Source: Ferribacterium limneticum (GTDB lineage: Bacteria > Pseudomonadota > Gammaproteobacteria > Burkholderiales > Rhodocyclaceae). From it: a stretch of DNA of 64,000 bases. The notes beneath the pieces are model-generated. The model did not search any database. It was not told the origin of the DNA and was given only the letters and a program-made list of their open reading frames with translations. Below are positions 48,986-57,910 of this stretch, one piece after another. Made by a program: the position numbers and the translations under genes. Location: assembly GCF_020510565.1 (NCBI RefSeq), contig NZ_CP075189.1:1348501-1412500 (forward strand). Direction: 5' to 3'. How positions within the stretch are numbered: the stretch's first letter is position 1; each line of letters starts with the position of its first letter.

Positions 48986-49915
48986 ATGAAGGTAATTGAA
49001 CGCCTGAGCCTGATAGATCGCATAGGTCGAGAGCTTCAGAGCCGTATGAGTTACGGCGAGATCGACACATATCTGAAAGCGCATGGCGTCGACATCAAGA
49101 AACCAACCTCCGGCGTAAACAGCAAGTGGGTCTATTCGAAAGAACTGCTTGCCGATGAATCAGAGGATCTAATCATCCGCATAGCGGATGAACTGGAGGT
49201 TCCGCACAATCACGTTGTTGCTGATTCGACGAAGACGCTTGAGGCTACATTCTGGGAACCATTCCATTTCAAGCTCTTTCTCAGCCACTTATCGTCATTC
49301 AAGAGCACTACGGGGCAGTTACAGGCGGCGCTCAGAAAATATGGAATATCTGCCTTTGTCGCGCATGTCGATATTGAACCAACTCGCGAGTGGATGGACG
49401 AGATTGAAGCCGGTCTCTACTCAATGGATGCACTTGCGGCAATCCTGATGCCTGGTTTCAAAGAGAGCAACTGGACCGACCAAGAGGTGGGAATCGCAGT
49501 CGGTCGGGGCACCCTCGTAATTCCAATCATGCGTGGTTTGGAACCATATGGCTTTATCTCAAAGTATCAGGGGCTCAATGCCACGGGCAAAACGGTGGCA
49601 GCCGTCGCCGAAGAAATTTTCCGGATTCTTACCTCGTCACCCAAAACAAGAGCGAAGATGCTGTCGTGCCTCACAGAGACAACCCTTCAAGCGAAGTCGG
49701 AAGTTGAAGTTTTGGAGAAGCTTGGATTTCTCGCTTCTGTGAAGGCTCTACCGAAGGGCAATCTGCAGCAACTGCAGGAGGCGGCTGCCAACTCGGTAGT
49801 TCTGATGGCTGCGAAGCCTCTCGAAAAGCTAAACGAACTCTTGGCTAGTCATAAGCTCAGCCCCGTTTTCTTCAAGAAGAGCGTCTTCGACTTTGACGAT
49901 GACATACCGTTCTAG
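48986..49915 (+). CDS. TIR-domain protein, candidate defence NADase
   Basis: 309 residues. TIR domain at about 94-215: KLFLSHLSS (strand A), GISAFVAHVDIEPTREWMDEIEAGL with Glu139/Glu141 where TIR NADases keep the catalytic Glu, AILMPGFKESNWTDQEVG, and IPIMRGLEPYGFI. The N-terminal 90 residues (MSYGEIDTYLKAHGV ...) are a separate helical domain like those fused to HEPN or TIR effectors. Codon use is less GC-rich than neighbours. No partner defence gene is adjacent, so anti-phage function is inferred. Confidence 0.82.
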   Translation: MKVIERLSLIDRIGRELQSRMSYGEIDTYLKAHGVDIKKPTSGVNSKWVYSKELLADESEDLIIRIADELEVPHNHVVADSTKTLEATFWEPFHFKLFLSHLSSFKSTTGQLQAALRKYGISAFVAHVDIEPTREWMDEIEAGLYSMDALAAILMPGFKESNWTDQEVGIAVGRGTLVIPIMRGLEPYGFISKYQGLNATGKTVAAVAEEIFRILTSSPKTRAKMLSCLTETTLQAKSEVEVLEKLGFLASVKALPKGNLQQLQEAAANSVVLMAAKPLEKLNELLASHKLSPVFFKKSVFDFDDDIPF

Positions 49916-50239
49916 CGAAGCGATGGCTAACCTTGCGGTGCAGGGGGCCTGGCGCATAAAGCCGCGCCATGCCCCTGACCTTGAACGTTCCTGAATGACA
50001 GCTTTTTAAAGCCAGCTACGGCAGCACTGGGCACTCGTATGCCGTTCGAGAATCGTTGGCTAAGAGGATGTCGGCTGGTCAACGTCATTGAGATTTGTCA
50101 GTCAAGCTGATGCGATTCTGCATATTTGGTACAACTCTGGCTGAGGTGCGAGACCGCGGGAATCGGCGCTGGCAAGGATCACGGAAAAGCCTGCCAGTCC
50201 CACGGTCAACCGGGAAAAACGGACAAAATTGAAATGTGC
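49916..50239. other. 324-base intergenic region after the TIR gene
   Basis: Holds an imperfect inverted repeat at 49935-49980 (core TGGCGC/GCGCCA, flanked by GGGG/CCCC), a possible terminator or the remains of a recombination site, and a CCACGGTC repeat at 50200-50235. Nothing else recognised. Confidence 0.5.
50200..50235 (+). repeat. CCACGGTC repeat, copy 11
   Basis: Starts CCACGGTCAACCGGG, then an A run, CGGAC and AAAATTGAAAT. It ends 4 bases before the stop codon of the PEP-CTERM gene, which runs toward it. Confidence 0.88.
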
Positions 50240-51031
50240 TCAGCGGCGGTTGTGGCGGCGGGTGCCCAGCAGGCCGACCAGGGCGATGCTGGCCAGCGCC
50301 AGTGAACCCGGTTCCGGCACGGCGAGGGAAGCCTGGGCGAGGGCGCCTTGCGCGGTCAGCGAGAAGTTGTCGATGGCCAGGCCGTCGTCGGAGCCACCGG
50401 CATCAATGTCGGACCAGCGGATCCAGAAGGTCGATTTGGCGGCGATGTCGAGGCCGATGATGGTGGCGTGGATGTCCTTAAAATTGTCCTTCGCATTTCC
50501 GTCCCAGGTCGTGTTGGGCGTCACGAAATCGAGTGCGCTGAAATCATGGTAGGTGCCCGTCGTCAGCGAGGTGGCGTCGGTGCTGTACTGGAAGGTCAGC
50601 TTGTCGGTGCGGGCAGCCGTACCGAGGCGCCAGAGTTCGCCGGTGAAGGCGATGTCGAGGGTGGTGATGGTGGCGTCGGTATTGTTGATGAACTCGGCGC
50701 CGAACATCGGAATGAGTGTTCCACTGCTTAGCGAGCCCAGCGCGCGTTCCGTCGAGCCTGCCTCGCCGAAGCTGTAGGTGTCGCCAGTTTGGCCGCTGCC
50801 CGCGCCTACGGCGTACGCCTGGTTGGCCCGAGTGCCACCTGATTCAGCGATTGCCCAGCCCGCAGGCAAGGCAGTATTGGTGAACGAGCTGCCGAGATGG
50901 GCGAGCGTGTCGAAATTCTGCTCGTACGTGCCGCCCGGTGACGTCAGGCTGATGGGGGTGGCCTGCGCGCTGCCAGCGGCAGACAGGCCCAGCGCGATGA
51001 GCAGACTGACGCCATAAGTGTTTTTGTTCAC
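50240..51031 (-). CDS. PEP-CTERM sorting-domain protein
   Basis: 263 residues. Signal peptide ends AQATP; a beta-sandwich-like secreted domain with several Asn/Thr-rich strands follows; the C-terminus has VPEPGSLAL, a hydrophobic helix and the basic end GTRRHNRR. Such proteins are processed by exosortase and often join exopolysaccharide or floc matrices. No exosortase gene is in view. No sigma-54 element is seen upstream. Confidence 0.92.
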   Translation of the reverse strand: MNKNTYGVSLLIALGLSAAGSAQATPISLTSPGGTYEQNFDTLAHLGSSFTNTALPAGWAIAESGGTRANQAYAVGAGSGQTGDTYSFGEAGSTERALGSLSSGTLIPMFGAEFINNTDATITTLDIAFTGELWRLGTAARTDKLTFQYSTDATSLTTGTYHDFSALDFVTPNTTWDGNAKDNFKDIHATIIGLDIAAKSTFWIRWSDIDAGGSDDGLAIDNFSLTAQGALAQASLAVPEPGSLALASIALVGLLGTRRHNRR

Positions 51032-51182
51032 CGAGAAGCTCCCTGAATATGCGATTGTTGTTGTGGCAAGTGGTCGGCAGTCTAGATTCGTAGCTTTTTG
51101 GCGCCTGTGAAATATGCCGCATTCAGTCCAATTGAGTACAAACGAGACGCGCCTGAGCGCGACGGCATAAAATATTCGCCTG

Positions 51183-51218
51183 CCACGGTCGACCGGAAAA
51201 TTCGGCCGAAAATGAAAT
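51183..51218 (+). repeat. CCACGGTC repeat, copy 12 (best match)
   Basis: CCACGGTCGACCGG, AAAATT, CGGCCG, AAAATGAAAT. Both halves are palindromic here: CGGTCGACCG and TTCGGCCGAA. Intergenic, 47 bases before the L,D-transpeptidase start. Confidence 0.92.
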
Positions 51219-51264
51219 ATCTTCGCGCGCCGTTCTTCCCGCCAACCTCTTCCGAAATCCTCGC

Positions 51265-51999
51265 ATGGCGTCCTCCGCTTCCCTTACCTCTTCGCCAGAC
51301 AGCGCTACGGCGCTGGCGTCGGCGCGTCAGTTGCTGCTTGTCGTCGCGCCGAATTGGGAGAGCAGTGGCGGGCGATTGCAGCGTTTTGAACGCAGCCCTC
51401 CGGACGGCGACTGGCAGTCTATCGGGCCGGCGATTGCGGTGAGCCTCGGCAAATCCGGGTTGGCCTGGGGGCGGGGCCGGCATACGCCAGTTGCCGGGTT
51501 GGAGAAGTGTGAGGGCGATGGTCGCGCCCCGGCCGGCATATTCGCCATCACGGCGCTGTTCGGCTACGCCGCGCCGGACAGCCCGCTGGCCCGTGTCGCC
51601 AGGCTGCCGTACCTGGCCGCGACGCCCGATCTAAAGGCCATCGACGACCCGGCTTCGGCCCATTACAACCGCATCGTCGATCAATCCGCCGTAACGCCCG
51701 ACTGGACGTCGTGCGAGGACATGCTGAGATCTGACGAACGCTACGCCATCGGCGCCGTCGTCGCCCACAACGCCGAGCCGCCGGTGCCGGGCGCCGGCTC
51801 GTGTATTTTTCTCCATGTCTGGGCCGGCGAGGGCGTGCCGACGGCCGGCTGCACGGCGATGGCGCAGGCCGACATGAGTGAAATCGCCGGCTGGCTCGAT
51901 GCCTCGGCGACGCCCTTGCTGGTCCAGTTGCCGCAGGCCGAATACGTAGCCCGGCGCGCCGCCTGGGGGTTACCGACGTGCTTGCCGCCCATTCGGTGA
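51265..51999 (+). CDS. L,D-transpeptidase family protein
   Basis: 244 residues with a YkuD-type domain. Catalytic residues are His184 (FLHVW) and Cys196 (PTAGCTAM); NRIVDQ and GAVVAHN come earlier. L,D-transpeptidases crosslink peptidoglycan or attach lipoproteins. No signal peptide is visible from this ATG, so either the start is further upstream or it belongs to the cytosolic YkuD-like group often annotated as 'L,D-peptidoglycan transpeptidase-like'. Function uncertain. Confidence 0.85.
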   Translation: MASSASLTSSPDSATALASARQLLLVVAPNWESSGGRLQRFERSPPDGDWQSIGPAIAVSLGKSGLAWGRGRHTPVAGLEKCEGDGRAPAGIFAITALFGYAAPDSPLARVARLPYLAATPDLKAIDDPASAHYNRIVDQSAVTPDWTSCEDMLRSDERYAIGAVVAHNAEPPVPGAGSCIFLHVWAGEGVPTAGCTAMAQADMSEIAGWLDASATPLLVQLPQAEYVARRAAWGLPTCLPPIR

Positions 52000-52056
52000 C
52001 AGTCCTCGCCCGGGCGGCTAGACTGGCTGCCTTTCCACCATTCCGCGCCGCCACCT

Positions 52057-53301
52057 GTGCTCAATAAAATCTGGGTCGCCTTCATCCTCGTCGGCTTTGT
52101 CGCCGCGGTGGCGCAGTTGCTGCAGGGCGACCTCGACATCTTCACGCGCGTCCTGACCGGCTTGTTCGACACGGCGAAGACCGGTTTCGACATCTCGCTC
52201 GGCCTGGTCGGCATCATGAGCCTGTGGCTGGGCATCATGAAAATCGGTGAAAAAGGCGGGCTGATCGAACTGTTCAGCCGCCTCGTCGCCCCCTTCTTCC
52301 GCCGCGTCTTTCCCGACATCCCGGTCGGCCATCCGGCCAGCGGCAGCATCGTCATGAACGCCAGCGCCAACATGCTCGGCCTCGACAACGCGGCGACGCC
52401 GCTCGGCCTCAAAGCCATGCGCGAACTGCAGGAAATCAATCCGCAAAAAGATACCGCCAGCAACCCGATGATCATGTTCCTGGTCCTCAATACCGCCGGC
52501 ATCACGCTGATCCCGACCACGGTCATCGCCATTCGCCAGAGCATCGCGCTCAAGCAGGGGCTGGTCGGCTTCAACGCTGCCGATATCTTTCTGCCGACCC
52601 TGCTCGGTACCTTCGTTTCCTTCTGCGCCGGCCTGATCGCAGTCGCCATCTGGCAGCGCATCAACCTGTTCTGCCGGCCAGTGCTCGCCTTCTTCGCCGG
52701 CTTCGCGGGGCTCATGGCCGGCCTCTATTTCTGGCTGGCCGGCATGCCAGCCGAGCAGATGGCGCAGATGATCGGCCTGCTCGGCAGCGGGTTGATCGTC
52801 TCCATCATCGTGCTCTTTGTCGCCGTCGCTGCGTGGCGCGGCATCGACGTCTACGAAAGCTTTGTCGACGGCGCCAAGGAAGGTTTCGGCGTCGCCGTCC
52901 AGATCATTCCCTACCTGATCGCCATGCTCGTCGCCATCTCGGTCTTCCGCACGACAGGTGGCATGGATTACCTGATCGGCGCCATCCGCAGCCTCGTCCT
53001 GGCGCTTGGCATGAACGACGACTTCGTCCCGGCCCTGCCCGTCGGCCTCATGAAAACGCTTTCCGGCAGCGGCGCCCGCGGCCTCATGGTCGATGTCATG
53101 ACGACCTATGGCGTCGATTCCTTCCAGGGCAAACTGGCCGCCATCATCCAGGGTTCGACCGAAACCACCTTCTACGTCCTGGCCGTCTATTTCGGCAGCG
53201 TGAACATCACCAAAACCCGCTACGCCCTGGCTTGCGGCCTGATCGCCGATGCTGTCGGGCTGGTCGGCGCCATTCTGATCGGCTACGCGTTTTACCACTG
53301 A
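52057..53301 (+). CDS. SpmA-SpmB fused membrane protein (nucleoside-recognition/Gate domains)
   Basis: 414 residues from GTG at 52057. The first half (about 1-190) matches SpmA with NASANMLGLDNAATPLGLKAM; the second (about 240-414) matches SpmB with GAKEGFGVAVQIIPYLIAML and STETTFYVLAVYFGSV. Eight to ten membrane helices. In Bacillus the separate SpmA and SpmB act in spore-core dehydration; here it must do something else, perhaps transport. Function unknown. Confidence 0.9.
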   Translation: MLNKIWVAFILVGFVAAVAQLLQGDLDIFTRVLTGLFDTAKTGFDISLGLVGIMSLWLGIMKIGEKGGLIELFSRLVAPFFRRVFPDIPVGHPASGSIVMNASANMLGLDNAATPLGLKAMRELQEINPQKDTASNPMIMFLVLNTAGITLIPTTVIAIRQSIALKQGLVGFNAADIFLPTLLGTFVSFCAGLIAVAIWQRINLFCRPVLAFFAGFAGLMAGLYFWLAGMPAEQMAQMIGLLGSGLIVSIIVLFVAVAAWRGIDVYESFVDGAKEGFGVAVQIIPYLIAMLVAISVFRTTGGMDYLIGAIRSLVLALGMNDDFVPALPVGLMKTLSGSGARGLMVDVMTTYGVDSFQGKLAAIIQGSTETTFYVLAVYFGSVNITKTRYALACGLIADAVGLVGAILIGYAFYH

Positions 53302-53378
53302 GGGGCTTAACAGCGAGGCAATTCCCCGCTAGAATCGCGCCCCTTCGTCGCCGGAAGCAATCTCCGGACGGCGGCAAT

Positions 53379-53463
53379 GCCTTGGTGGTGAAATTGGTAG
53401 ACACGCTATCTTGAGGGGGTAGTGGCGCAAGCTGTGCGAGTTCGAGTCTCGCCCAAGGCACCA
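53379..53463 (+). tRNA. tRNA-Leu (GAG anticodon)
   Basis: 85 bases including encoded CCA. Acceptor GCCTTGG/CCAAGGC with discriminator A, anticodon loop TTGAGGG, long variable arm, T-loop AGTTCGAGTCT. Reads CUC/CUU codons. Confidence 0.96.
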
Positions 53464-53540
53464 ATAATTCTGATGAATACACTCAGAATCAATTCCTCCG
53501 TATGTCATTCCCGGCTTGTTCATGTCGCGTCGCTGTTTTG

Positions 53541-53554
53541 GTCAATCGATTGAC
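53541..53554. promoter_or_regulatory. Perfect 14-bp palindrome GTCAATCGATTGAC
   Basis: With flanking TTG and TAA the near-palindrome is 20 bases (18 matching). It lies 78 bases after tRNA-Leu and 165 bases before the DUF3460 gene. Shape and length suit an operator for a dimeric repressor, but the regulator is unknown. Confidence 0.4.
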
Positions 53555-53718
53555 TAAACCTTGCCGGCGGGAACCTTGCCGTTCCTGCTGAATCGAAAGA
53601 TTGAATGGAAGCAATCCAGGCCATTCGCGACAGGTGCGGCGCCCTGACCATAACGGAATTCGCTGCCGCCTGAAGTCAGGAGGCGAATAAGCAACCTTCT
53701 GGCGTGAAAGGAAGGACG

Positions 53719-53988
53719 ATGAGCAATTTCATCAGCAGGCTGTTCCATCCGGGCAGCACCGAGCACCCGGCCGGCGAAATCGACCGCGGATATGTCTCGG
53801 AATACACGCATTTCATTGATCAGTTTCTCGTTGATCATCCCGAGGCACTCGTCGATCAGCACGACGGACGCCTGCTCTACTGGGACAAGAAAGTCGATCT
53901 GGCGGATCAGCAAAAGGCCGAGCAGGACAGCGTCGAGGCTGATGGTTACGGCTTTTACAGTTCGGCCTGGCGCGCCACGAAGCATTAG
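53719..53988 (+). CDS. DUF3460 family protein
   Basis: 89 residues from ATG 53719, with AAGGAAGG upstream. DRGYVSEYTHFIDQFLVDHPE, DQHDGRLLYWDKKVDL and DGYGFYSSAW match DUF3460, a small beta-proteobacterial family. Cytosolic. Function unknown. Confidence 0.87.
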   Translation: MSNFISRLFHPGSTEHPAGEIDRGYVSEYTHFIDQFLVDHPEALVDQHDGRLLYWDKKVDLADQQKAEQDSVEADGYGFYSSAWRATKH

Positions 53989-54011
53989 GCGCCCATCGGA
54001 AGAGCGTCGCC

Positions 54012-54560
54012 ATGGCCATCAACTTGAGTTTTCAGCCCGTCTCGCTCGGCAGCGTGAATCCGATCACTCCGTTCGCCGCCAGGGCATTGGCGACGCCGGC
54101 AACGCGAAATGCGGTTGTGGCCGGGACGCCGTCCAGCATTGTCAGCCTCTCGGAGCAGGGGCGCCGTCTGGCGGCAACGGCCACAGCCGGCACTTTGCCG
54201 CAGAGCGCCCCCGGCCAGACCTCTCCGGTCATTTCGGTACCTCGCCAAGCCGGCGCCCTCAATGCCGAACTTCTGGCCGCCCGGCGCGACACCTCGGCGG
54301 CCCGGCTTGCCCTGCAATCGCTGATAGATAACCCGGCGCAGCGCGCCATCGCCAACAGCCGGTTCAATCCGGTTTACTCGGCGCTCCTCGCCGCCGCCCA
54401 CCAGGCCGATTTTACGAAGGCGCAACCACTGACCCGGGCCAATGCCATCCCGGTCGATATTCCCGCGCCGGTTTTGCCGGTTGATCAGGTCGACGGCATC
54501 GCCAATTACAATCAGGCCGCCCGCGAGTTTGCCCACCGACAGTCACCGGCAAGTCACTGA
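54012..54560 (+). CDS. Hypothetical protein
   Basis: 182 residues, Ala-rich, no signal peptide or membrane helix. The middle (SSIVSLSEQGRRLAA) resembles a short segment often found in flagellar-assembly-related hypothetical proteins, where 'V-x-L-S-x-x-G' is followed by a disordered region. C-terminal half is likely helical (RLALQSLIDNPAQRAIANSRFNPVY, key region). No family assigned. 23 bases after DUF3460. Confidence 0.65.
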   Translation: MAINLSFQPVSLGSVNPITPFAARALATPATRNAVVAGTPSSIVSLSEQGRRLAATATAGTLPQSAPGQTSPVISVPRQAGALNAELLAARRDTSAARLALQSLIDNPAQRAIANSRFNPVYSALLAAAHQADFTKAQPLTRANAIPVDIPAPVLPVDQVDGIANYNQAAREFAHRQSPASH

Positions 54561-54617
54561 AGGTGCCGAGCCTGATTGCCCTTGTCCGGCAATCAAGTGC
54601 CAACGAGGAGTCATGCC

Positions 54618-54959
54618 ATGGAAACCGTCTGCAATCTGAGCGAAAAGAGTTGTGCTCCCTGCGAAGGCGGCACGCCGCCCATATCTCGGGAGCAAATCGA
54701 CCGGCTGTTGCCGAGCCTCGATGGTTGGGGGCAAACGGGCGGCGAGATCAGCAAGACTTTCCAGTTCCGCAACTATTACGAAACCATGGCCTTTGTGAAT
54801 GCGCTTGCCTGGATTTCGCATCGCGAGAATCATCATCCCGATCTCGAGGTCGGCTACCGGACGTGCCGGGTGCGCTACTCGACGCACGCCATCGGCGGAC
54901 TGTCGGAGAACGATTTCATCTGTGCCGCCAAGATCGAGCGCAACCTGCTAAACGTATAA
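54618..54959 (+). CDS. phhB: 4a-hydroxytetrahydrobiopterin dehydratase
   Basis: Recycles the pterin cofactor after phenylalanine hydroxylation. 113 residues from the ATG at 54618 (GAGGAG at 54605). Signature HRENHHPDLEVGY with the catalytic His residues, and STHAIGGLSENDF. A partner phenylalanine hydroxylase gene is not in the window. Some PCD-like proteins serve other roles, such as molybdopterin metabolism. Confidence 0.93.
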   Translation: METVCNLSEKSCAPCEGGTPPISREQIDRLLPSLDGWGQTGGEISKTFQFRNYYETMAFVNALAWISHRENHHPDLEVGYRTCRVRYSTHAIGGLSENDFICAAKIERNLLNV

Positions 54960-54969
54960 ACTGGCGGTC

Positions 54970-55500
54970 ATGATCGACAGCCCCTACGTTTCGACCTTTC
55001 TCGGTCACCGCTTTTTCCTCACCCGCCCGCATATCGATGATGTCGCCATCGAGGACATCGCGCACGGTCTGGCCTATCAGTGCCGTTTCAACGGCCAGAC
55101 GCGGGAGTTCTATTCGGTGGCCCAGCACAGCCTGATGGTCATGCAACTGGTGCCCGCGCCGCTACGACTGGCGGCCCTGCTGCACGACGCCGCCGAAGCC
55201 TACCTCGGCGACATGGTCAAGCCGCTCAAGAATCTGTTTCCTGAGTTCAGTGCCATCGAAGCTCGCGTCATGCAGATCATCGGCGAGCGGTTCGCTGTCG
55301 ATCTTGAGCACCTCGATCCGGCGATCAAGGTCGCCGACCTGATTGCCCTGGCTACCGAAAAGCGCGACCTCATGCCGCACTCGACCGAAGCCTGGGCCAA
55401 TCTTCGCGACATCCTGCCCCTGCCCGAAAGCATCCGGCCGCTCATGCCGCTTGATGCCAAGTCGGCCTTTCTCGACAGCTTTCACCAACTGCGCGGCTAG
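54970..55500 (+). CDS. HD-domain phosphohydrolase
   Basis: 176 residues. HD-domain metal ligands are visible as SVAQHSLMV, LLHDAAEAYLGD and KVADLIALATE (H...HD...D). The pattern resembles YfbR-type 5'-deoxynucleotidases, and the overall architecture is that of small phage and bacterial HD hydrolases. Substrate uncertain. Just 10 bases after phhB. Confidence 0.86.
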   Translation: MIDSPYVSTFLGHRFFLTRPHIDDVAIEDIAHGLAYQCRFNGQTREFYSVAQHSLMVMQLVPAPLRLAALLHDAAEAYLGDMVKPLKNLFPEFSAIEARVMQIIGERFAVDLEHLDPAIKVADLIALATEKRDLMPHSTEAWANLRDILPLPESIRPLMPLDAKSAFLDSFHQLRG

Positions 55501-55507
55501 AACGCCT

Positions 55508-56113
55508 TCAGAACATCGCCGCCAGTCCGTGTAGCACGCTGAGCAGGGCGGCTGAAATGATCATCAGCGCGAACCAGGCCATGACCCCGGTTGCCGTCAC
55601 CAGATTCGAGATGTAATGCGCCTTGCGCTCGTCGTTAACCTTGAGCAGCGGCCGCACGCCGTGGCGGATCAGCGCAGCCGAAGCGAACCAGGCCGCCACC
55701 ACGACCAGCACATTGACCGTCAGGCTGGGCACGAACAAGGCCAGCGACGACAGCCACAGCGGCACTGGCGCAATGGCCGCCAGCGTGTAGGCCTTCTCGT
55801 AACCGGGATCGTGATCCTGATCGCTGGTCATGCGCTGGATCAGCATGGCCATGAAGGAAACCATGGCCAACTGCACGGCGAACAAAACGATACCGCTGGC
55901 CAGCAACTGGCCGCCGGTCATCGCCGGCACGGAAAGCGGAAAAATTGCGCCGGGATAAGCCAGTTCGGCAAAGGCGACCATCGCCGGGGGAATGATCGAC
56001 AGCGGCATGACCAGACCGAACATCAGGGAGCGGGCGGGCGGATGGCTGCGTTCAATATCGGACCAACCCTCGGTTTCCGATGTCAGCATCGCCGGGAAAT
56101 GAGTCAGGGACAT
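55508..56113 (-). CDS. YIP1-family membrane protein
   Basis: 201 residues from ATG 56113, with AAGGAGG 6 bases upstream. Five membrane helices; the pattern PPARSLMFGLVMPLSIIPPAM, then GYEKAYTLAAIAPVPLWLSSL, is typical of bacterial YIP1-like proteins. Function unknown. Confidence 0.85.
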   Translation of the reverse strand: MSLTHFPAMLTSETEGWSDIERSHPPARSLMFGLVMPLSIIPPAMVAFAELAYPGAIFPLSVPAMTGGQLLASGIVLFAVQLAMVSFMAMLIQRMTSDQDHDPGYEKAYTLAAIAPVPLWLSSLALFVPSLTVNVLVVVAAWFASAALIRHGVRPLLKVNDERKAHYISNLVTATGVMAWFALMIISAALLSVLHGLAAMF

Positions 56114-56228
56114 GATGAACCTCCTTGTCGCCGCCAAAAGTGCCGGACGCCGGGTGCGGCAACGGCAGGAGCGGGACAATGTTTAGAGATTCGTTCTTCC
56201 GTCCCGGTTCCGCCTTTTTCCGACCACT

Positions 56229-56265
56229 CCTACGGTCAACGGGAAAAATCGGCGAAAATTGAAAT
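56229..56265 (+). repeat. CCACGGTC repeat, copy 13
   Basis: Starts CCTACGGTCAACGGG, then AAAAATCGGCG and AAAATTGAAAT. Intergenic, 12 bases before the rluE start. Confidence 0.8.
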
Positions 56266-56277
56266 CCTGCCCCGTTC

Positions 56278-56868
56278 GTGAAACCCGCCCGCGTGTCTTC
56301 CGTCATCCTCTTCAACAAGCCTTATGGCGTCCTCAGCCAGTTCACGCCGGAGGGAAAGTGGCGGGCGCTCGATGAATTCATCCCGGTCAAGGGCGTATAC
56401 GTCGCCGGCCGGCTCGATGCCGACAGCGAAGGCCTGCTCATCCTGACCGACGACGGCAAGTTGCAGGCGTGGATCGCCGACCCCAAACACAAGCTGGAAA
56501 AAACCTACTGGGCGCAGGTCGAAGGCGTGCCCGACGAGGCCGCGCTCGACAAACTGCGCGCCGGCATCGCGCTTTCCGACTTCACCGCCAAGCCAGCCAA
56601 GGCACGGCTGATCGGCGAACCGCCCGGACTCTGGCTGCGCGATCCGCCGATCCGCTACCGCGCCGCGATCCCGACTTCGTGGCTGGAAATCCGCATTGCC
56701 GAAGGCAAGAACCGCCAGGTGCGGCGGATGACGGCGGCCATCGGTTATCCTACGCTCCGTCTGATACGGGCTGCCATCGGGGCGGCGACGCTGGACGGTC
56801 TGGCGCTGGGTGAATGGCGAAAGATCGACGGCAGTTACCAGGATTTGCAAGGAAAATTCAATGAATAA
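56278..56868 (+). CDS. rluE: 23S rRNA pseudouridine synthase (RluE type)
   Basis: 196 residues from GTG at 56278. Nucleophile in [11 protein letters not shown] (Asp47), with [12 protein letters not shown] before and [23 protein letters not shown] after, typical of the RsuA/RluB/E/F family without an S4 domain, as in RluE (U2457 in E. coli 23S rRNA). Overlaps the DUF192 gene by 8 bases. Confidence 0.93.
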   Translation: MKPARVSSVILFNKPYGVLSQFTPEGKWRALDEFIPVKGVYVAGRLDADSEGLLILTDDGKLQAWIADPKHKLEKTYWAQVEGVPDEAALDKLRAGIALSDFTAKPAKARLIGEPPGLWLRDPPIRYRAAIPTSWLEIRIAEGKNRQVRRMTAAIGYPTLRLIRAAIGAATLDGLALGEWRKIDGSYQDLQGKFNE

Positions 56869-57304
56869 GACACTCGTCGGCCTGCTGGTCGGCCTGGCCA
56901 TGAGCGCAACGGCCTGGGCGCAGAGCGCCATGCCAGTCATGGAGCTGAGCGCCGGCTTCCACCGCATCGAGGCGGAAGTCGCGGCCAATGACCAGAACCG
57001 TCAGGTCGGCCTCATGAATCGCAAGGCCATGCCGACCCAGCGCGGCATGCTCTTCGTGTTCACCCAGGAAAACACCCACTGCATGTGGATGCGCAACACG
57101 CTGCTGCCGCTCTCGGTCGCCTTCATGGATGCGGAGGGCAAAATCATCAACATCGAAGACATGCAGCCGCAAACCGAAGACAACCACTGCGCCCGCCGCC
57201 CGGCCCGCTATGCGCTGGAAATGAACCTCGGCTGGTTCGCCCAGCGCGGCATCAAGCCCGGCGTCAAGCTCGGCGGCCTCGACAAGGCGCCGCGTCCCCA
57301 ATAA
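56861..57304 (+). CDS. DUF192 family exported protein
   Basis: 147 residues from ATG 56861, inside the end of rluE. Signal peptide ends AWAQS. The DUF192 pattern is complete: [41 protein letters not shown], and [11 protein letters not shown] at the end. Beta-barrel family of unknown function. Its stop and the ubiC start share one base. Confidence 0.92.
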   Translation: MNKTLVGLLVGLAMSATAWAQSAMPVMELSAGFHRIEAEVAANDQNRQVGLMNRKAMPTQRGMLFVFTQENTHCMWMRNTLLPLSVAFMDAEGKIINIEDMQPQTEDNHCARRPARYALEMNLGWFAQRGIKPGVKLGGLDKAPRPQ

Positions 57305-57837
57305 TGAGTCGAAACGAATGGCGTCCCCGCCCGATCGGCGGGCCGCTCGATGCTGCCCTGGCCTCCTGGCTGACCGAGCCGGGTTCGCTGACGGCACGTT
57401 GCCAGCGCCACAGCCGCCAGTTTCGCGTCCGCCTGCTGCGTTACGAAAAGGGCCATGCGCTGGCTGACGAAGGTCTGCTTCTCAACCCATCGCGCCACCC
57501 GGCCTGGGTCCGCGAGGTGGCGCTCGAATGCGACGGCGTGCCGGTCATTTTTGCCCACACCACGCTGTCCACCGCCAGCAATGGCCGCCTGAGCCGCTGG
57601 CTGTCCCGCCTCGGCAGCAACTCGCTCGGCTCGCTGCTGTTTACCCATCCCGGTTTTCAACGCGGCGCCATCGAGTTTCGCCGGCTCGACAAGCGTCACC
57701 CGCTTTTCCAGCGTGCCGCAGCTTTGGGCATGGCCGGCGACACCCTGTGGGCTCGCCGCTCGCTGCATCGCCTCGGGGCGCAGCAGGTGCTGGTGACTGA
57801 AGTGTTTTTGCCGGCCGTGGCTTTTCTCGCTTGCTGA
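57304..57837 (+). CDS. ubiC: Chorismate--pyruvate lyase
   Basis: Makes 4-hydroxybenzoate from chorismate, the first committed step to ubiquinone. 177 residues. Conserved WVREVALECDGVPVIFAHTTL, the LGSNSLGSLLF loop and the active-site REI/Glu region near VTEVFLPA are in place. ubiA is not in view. Confidence 0.9.
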   Translation: MSRNEWRPRPIGGPLDAALASWLTEPGSLTARCQRHSRQFRVRLLRYEKGHALADEGLLLNPSRHPAWVREVALECDGVPVIFAHTTLSTASNGRLSRWLSRLGSNSLGSLLFTHPGFQRGAIEFRRLDKRHPLFQRAAALGMAGDTLWARRSLHRLGAQQVLVTEVFLPAVAFLAC

Positions 57838-57910
57838 TTCTTGCCTTCCTTCGCGCCGCGCTTCCGGTGCCTGTTCGCCATGAAACCCTGGCCAGTTCTA
57901 TAATCAAACG

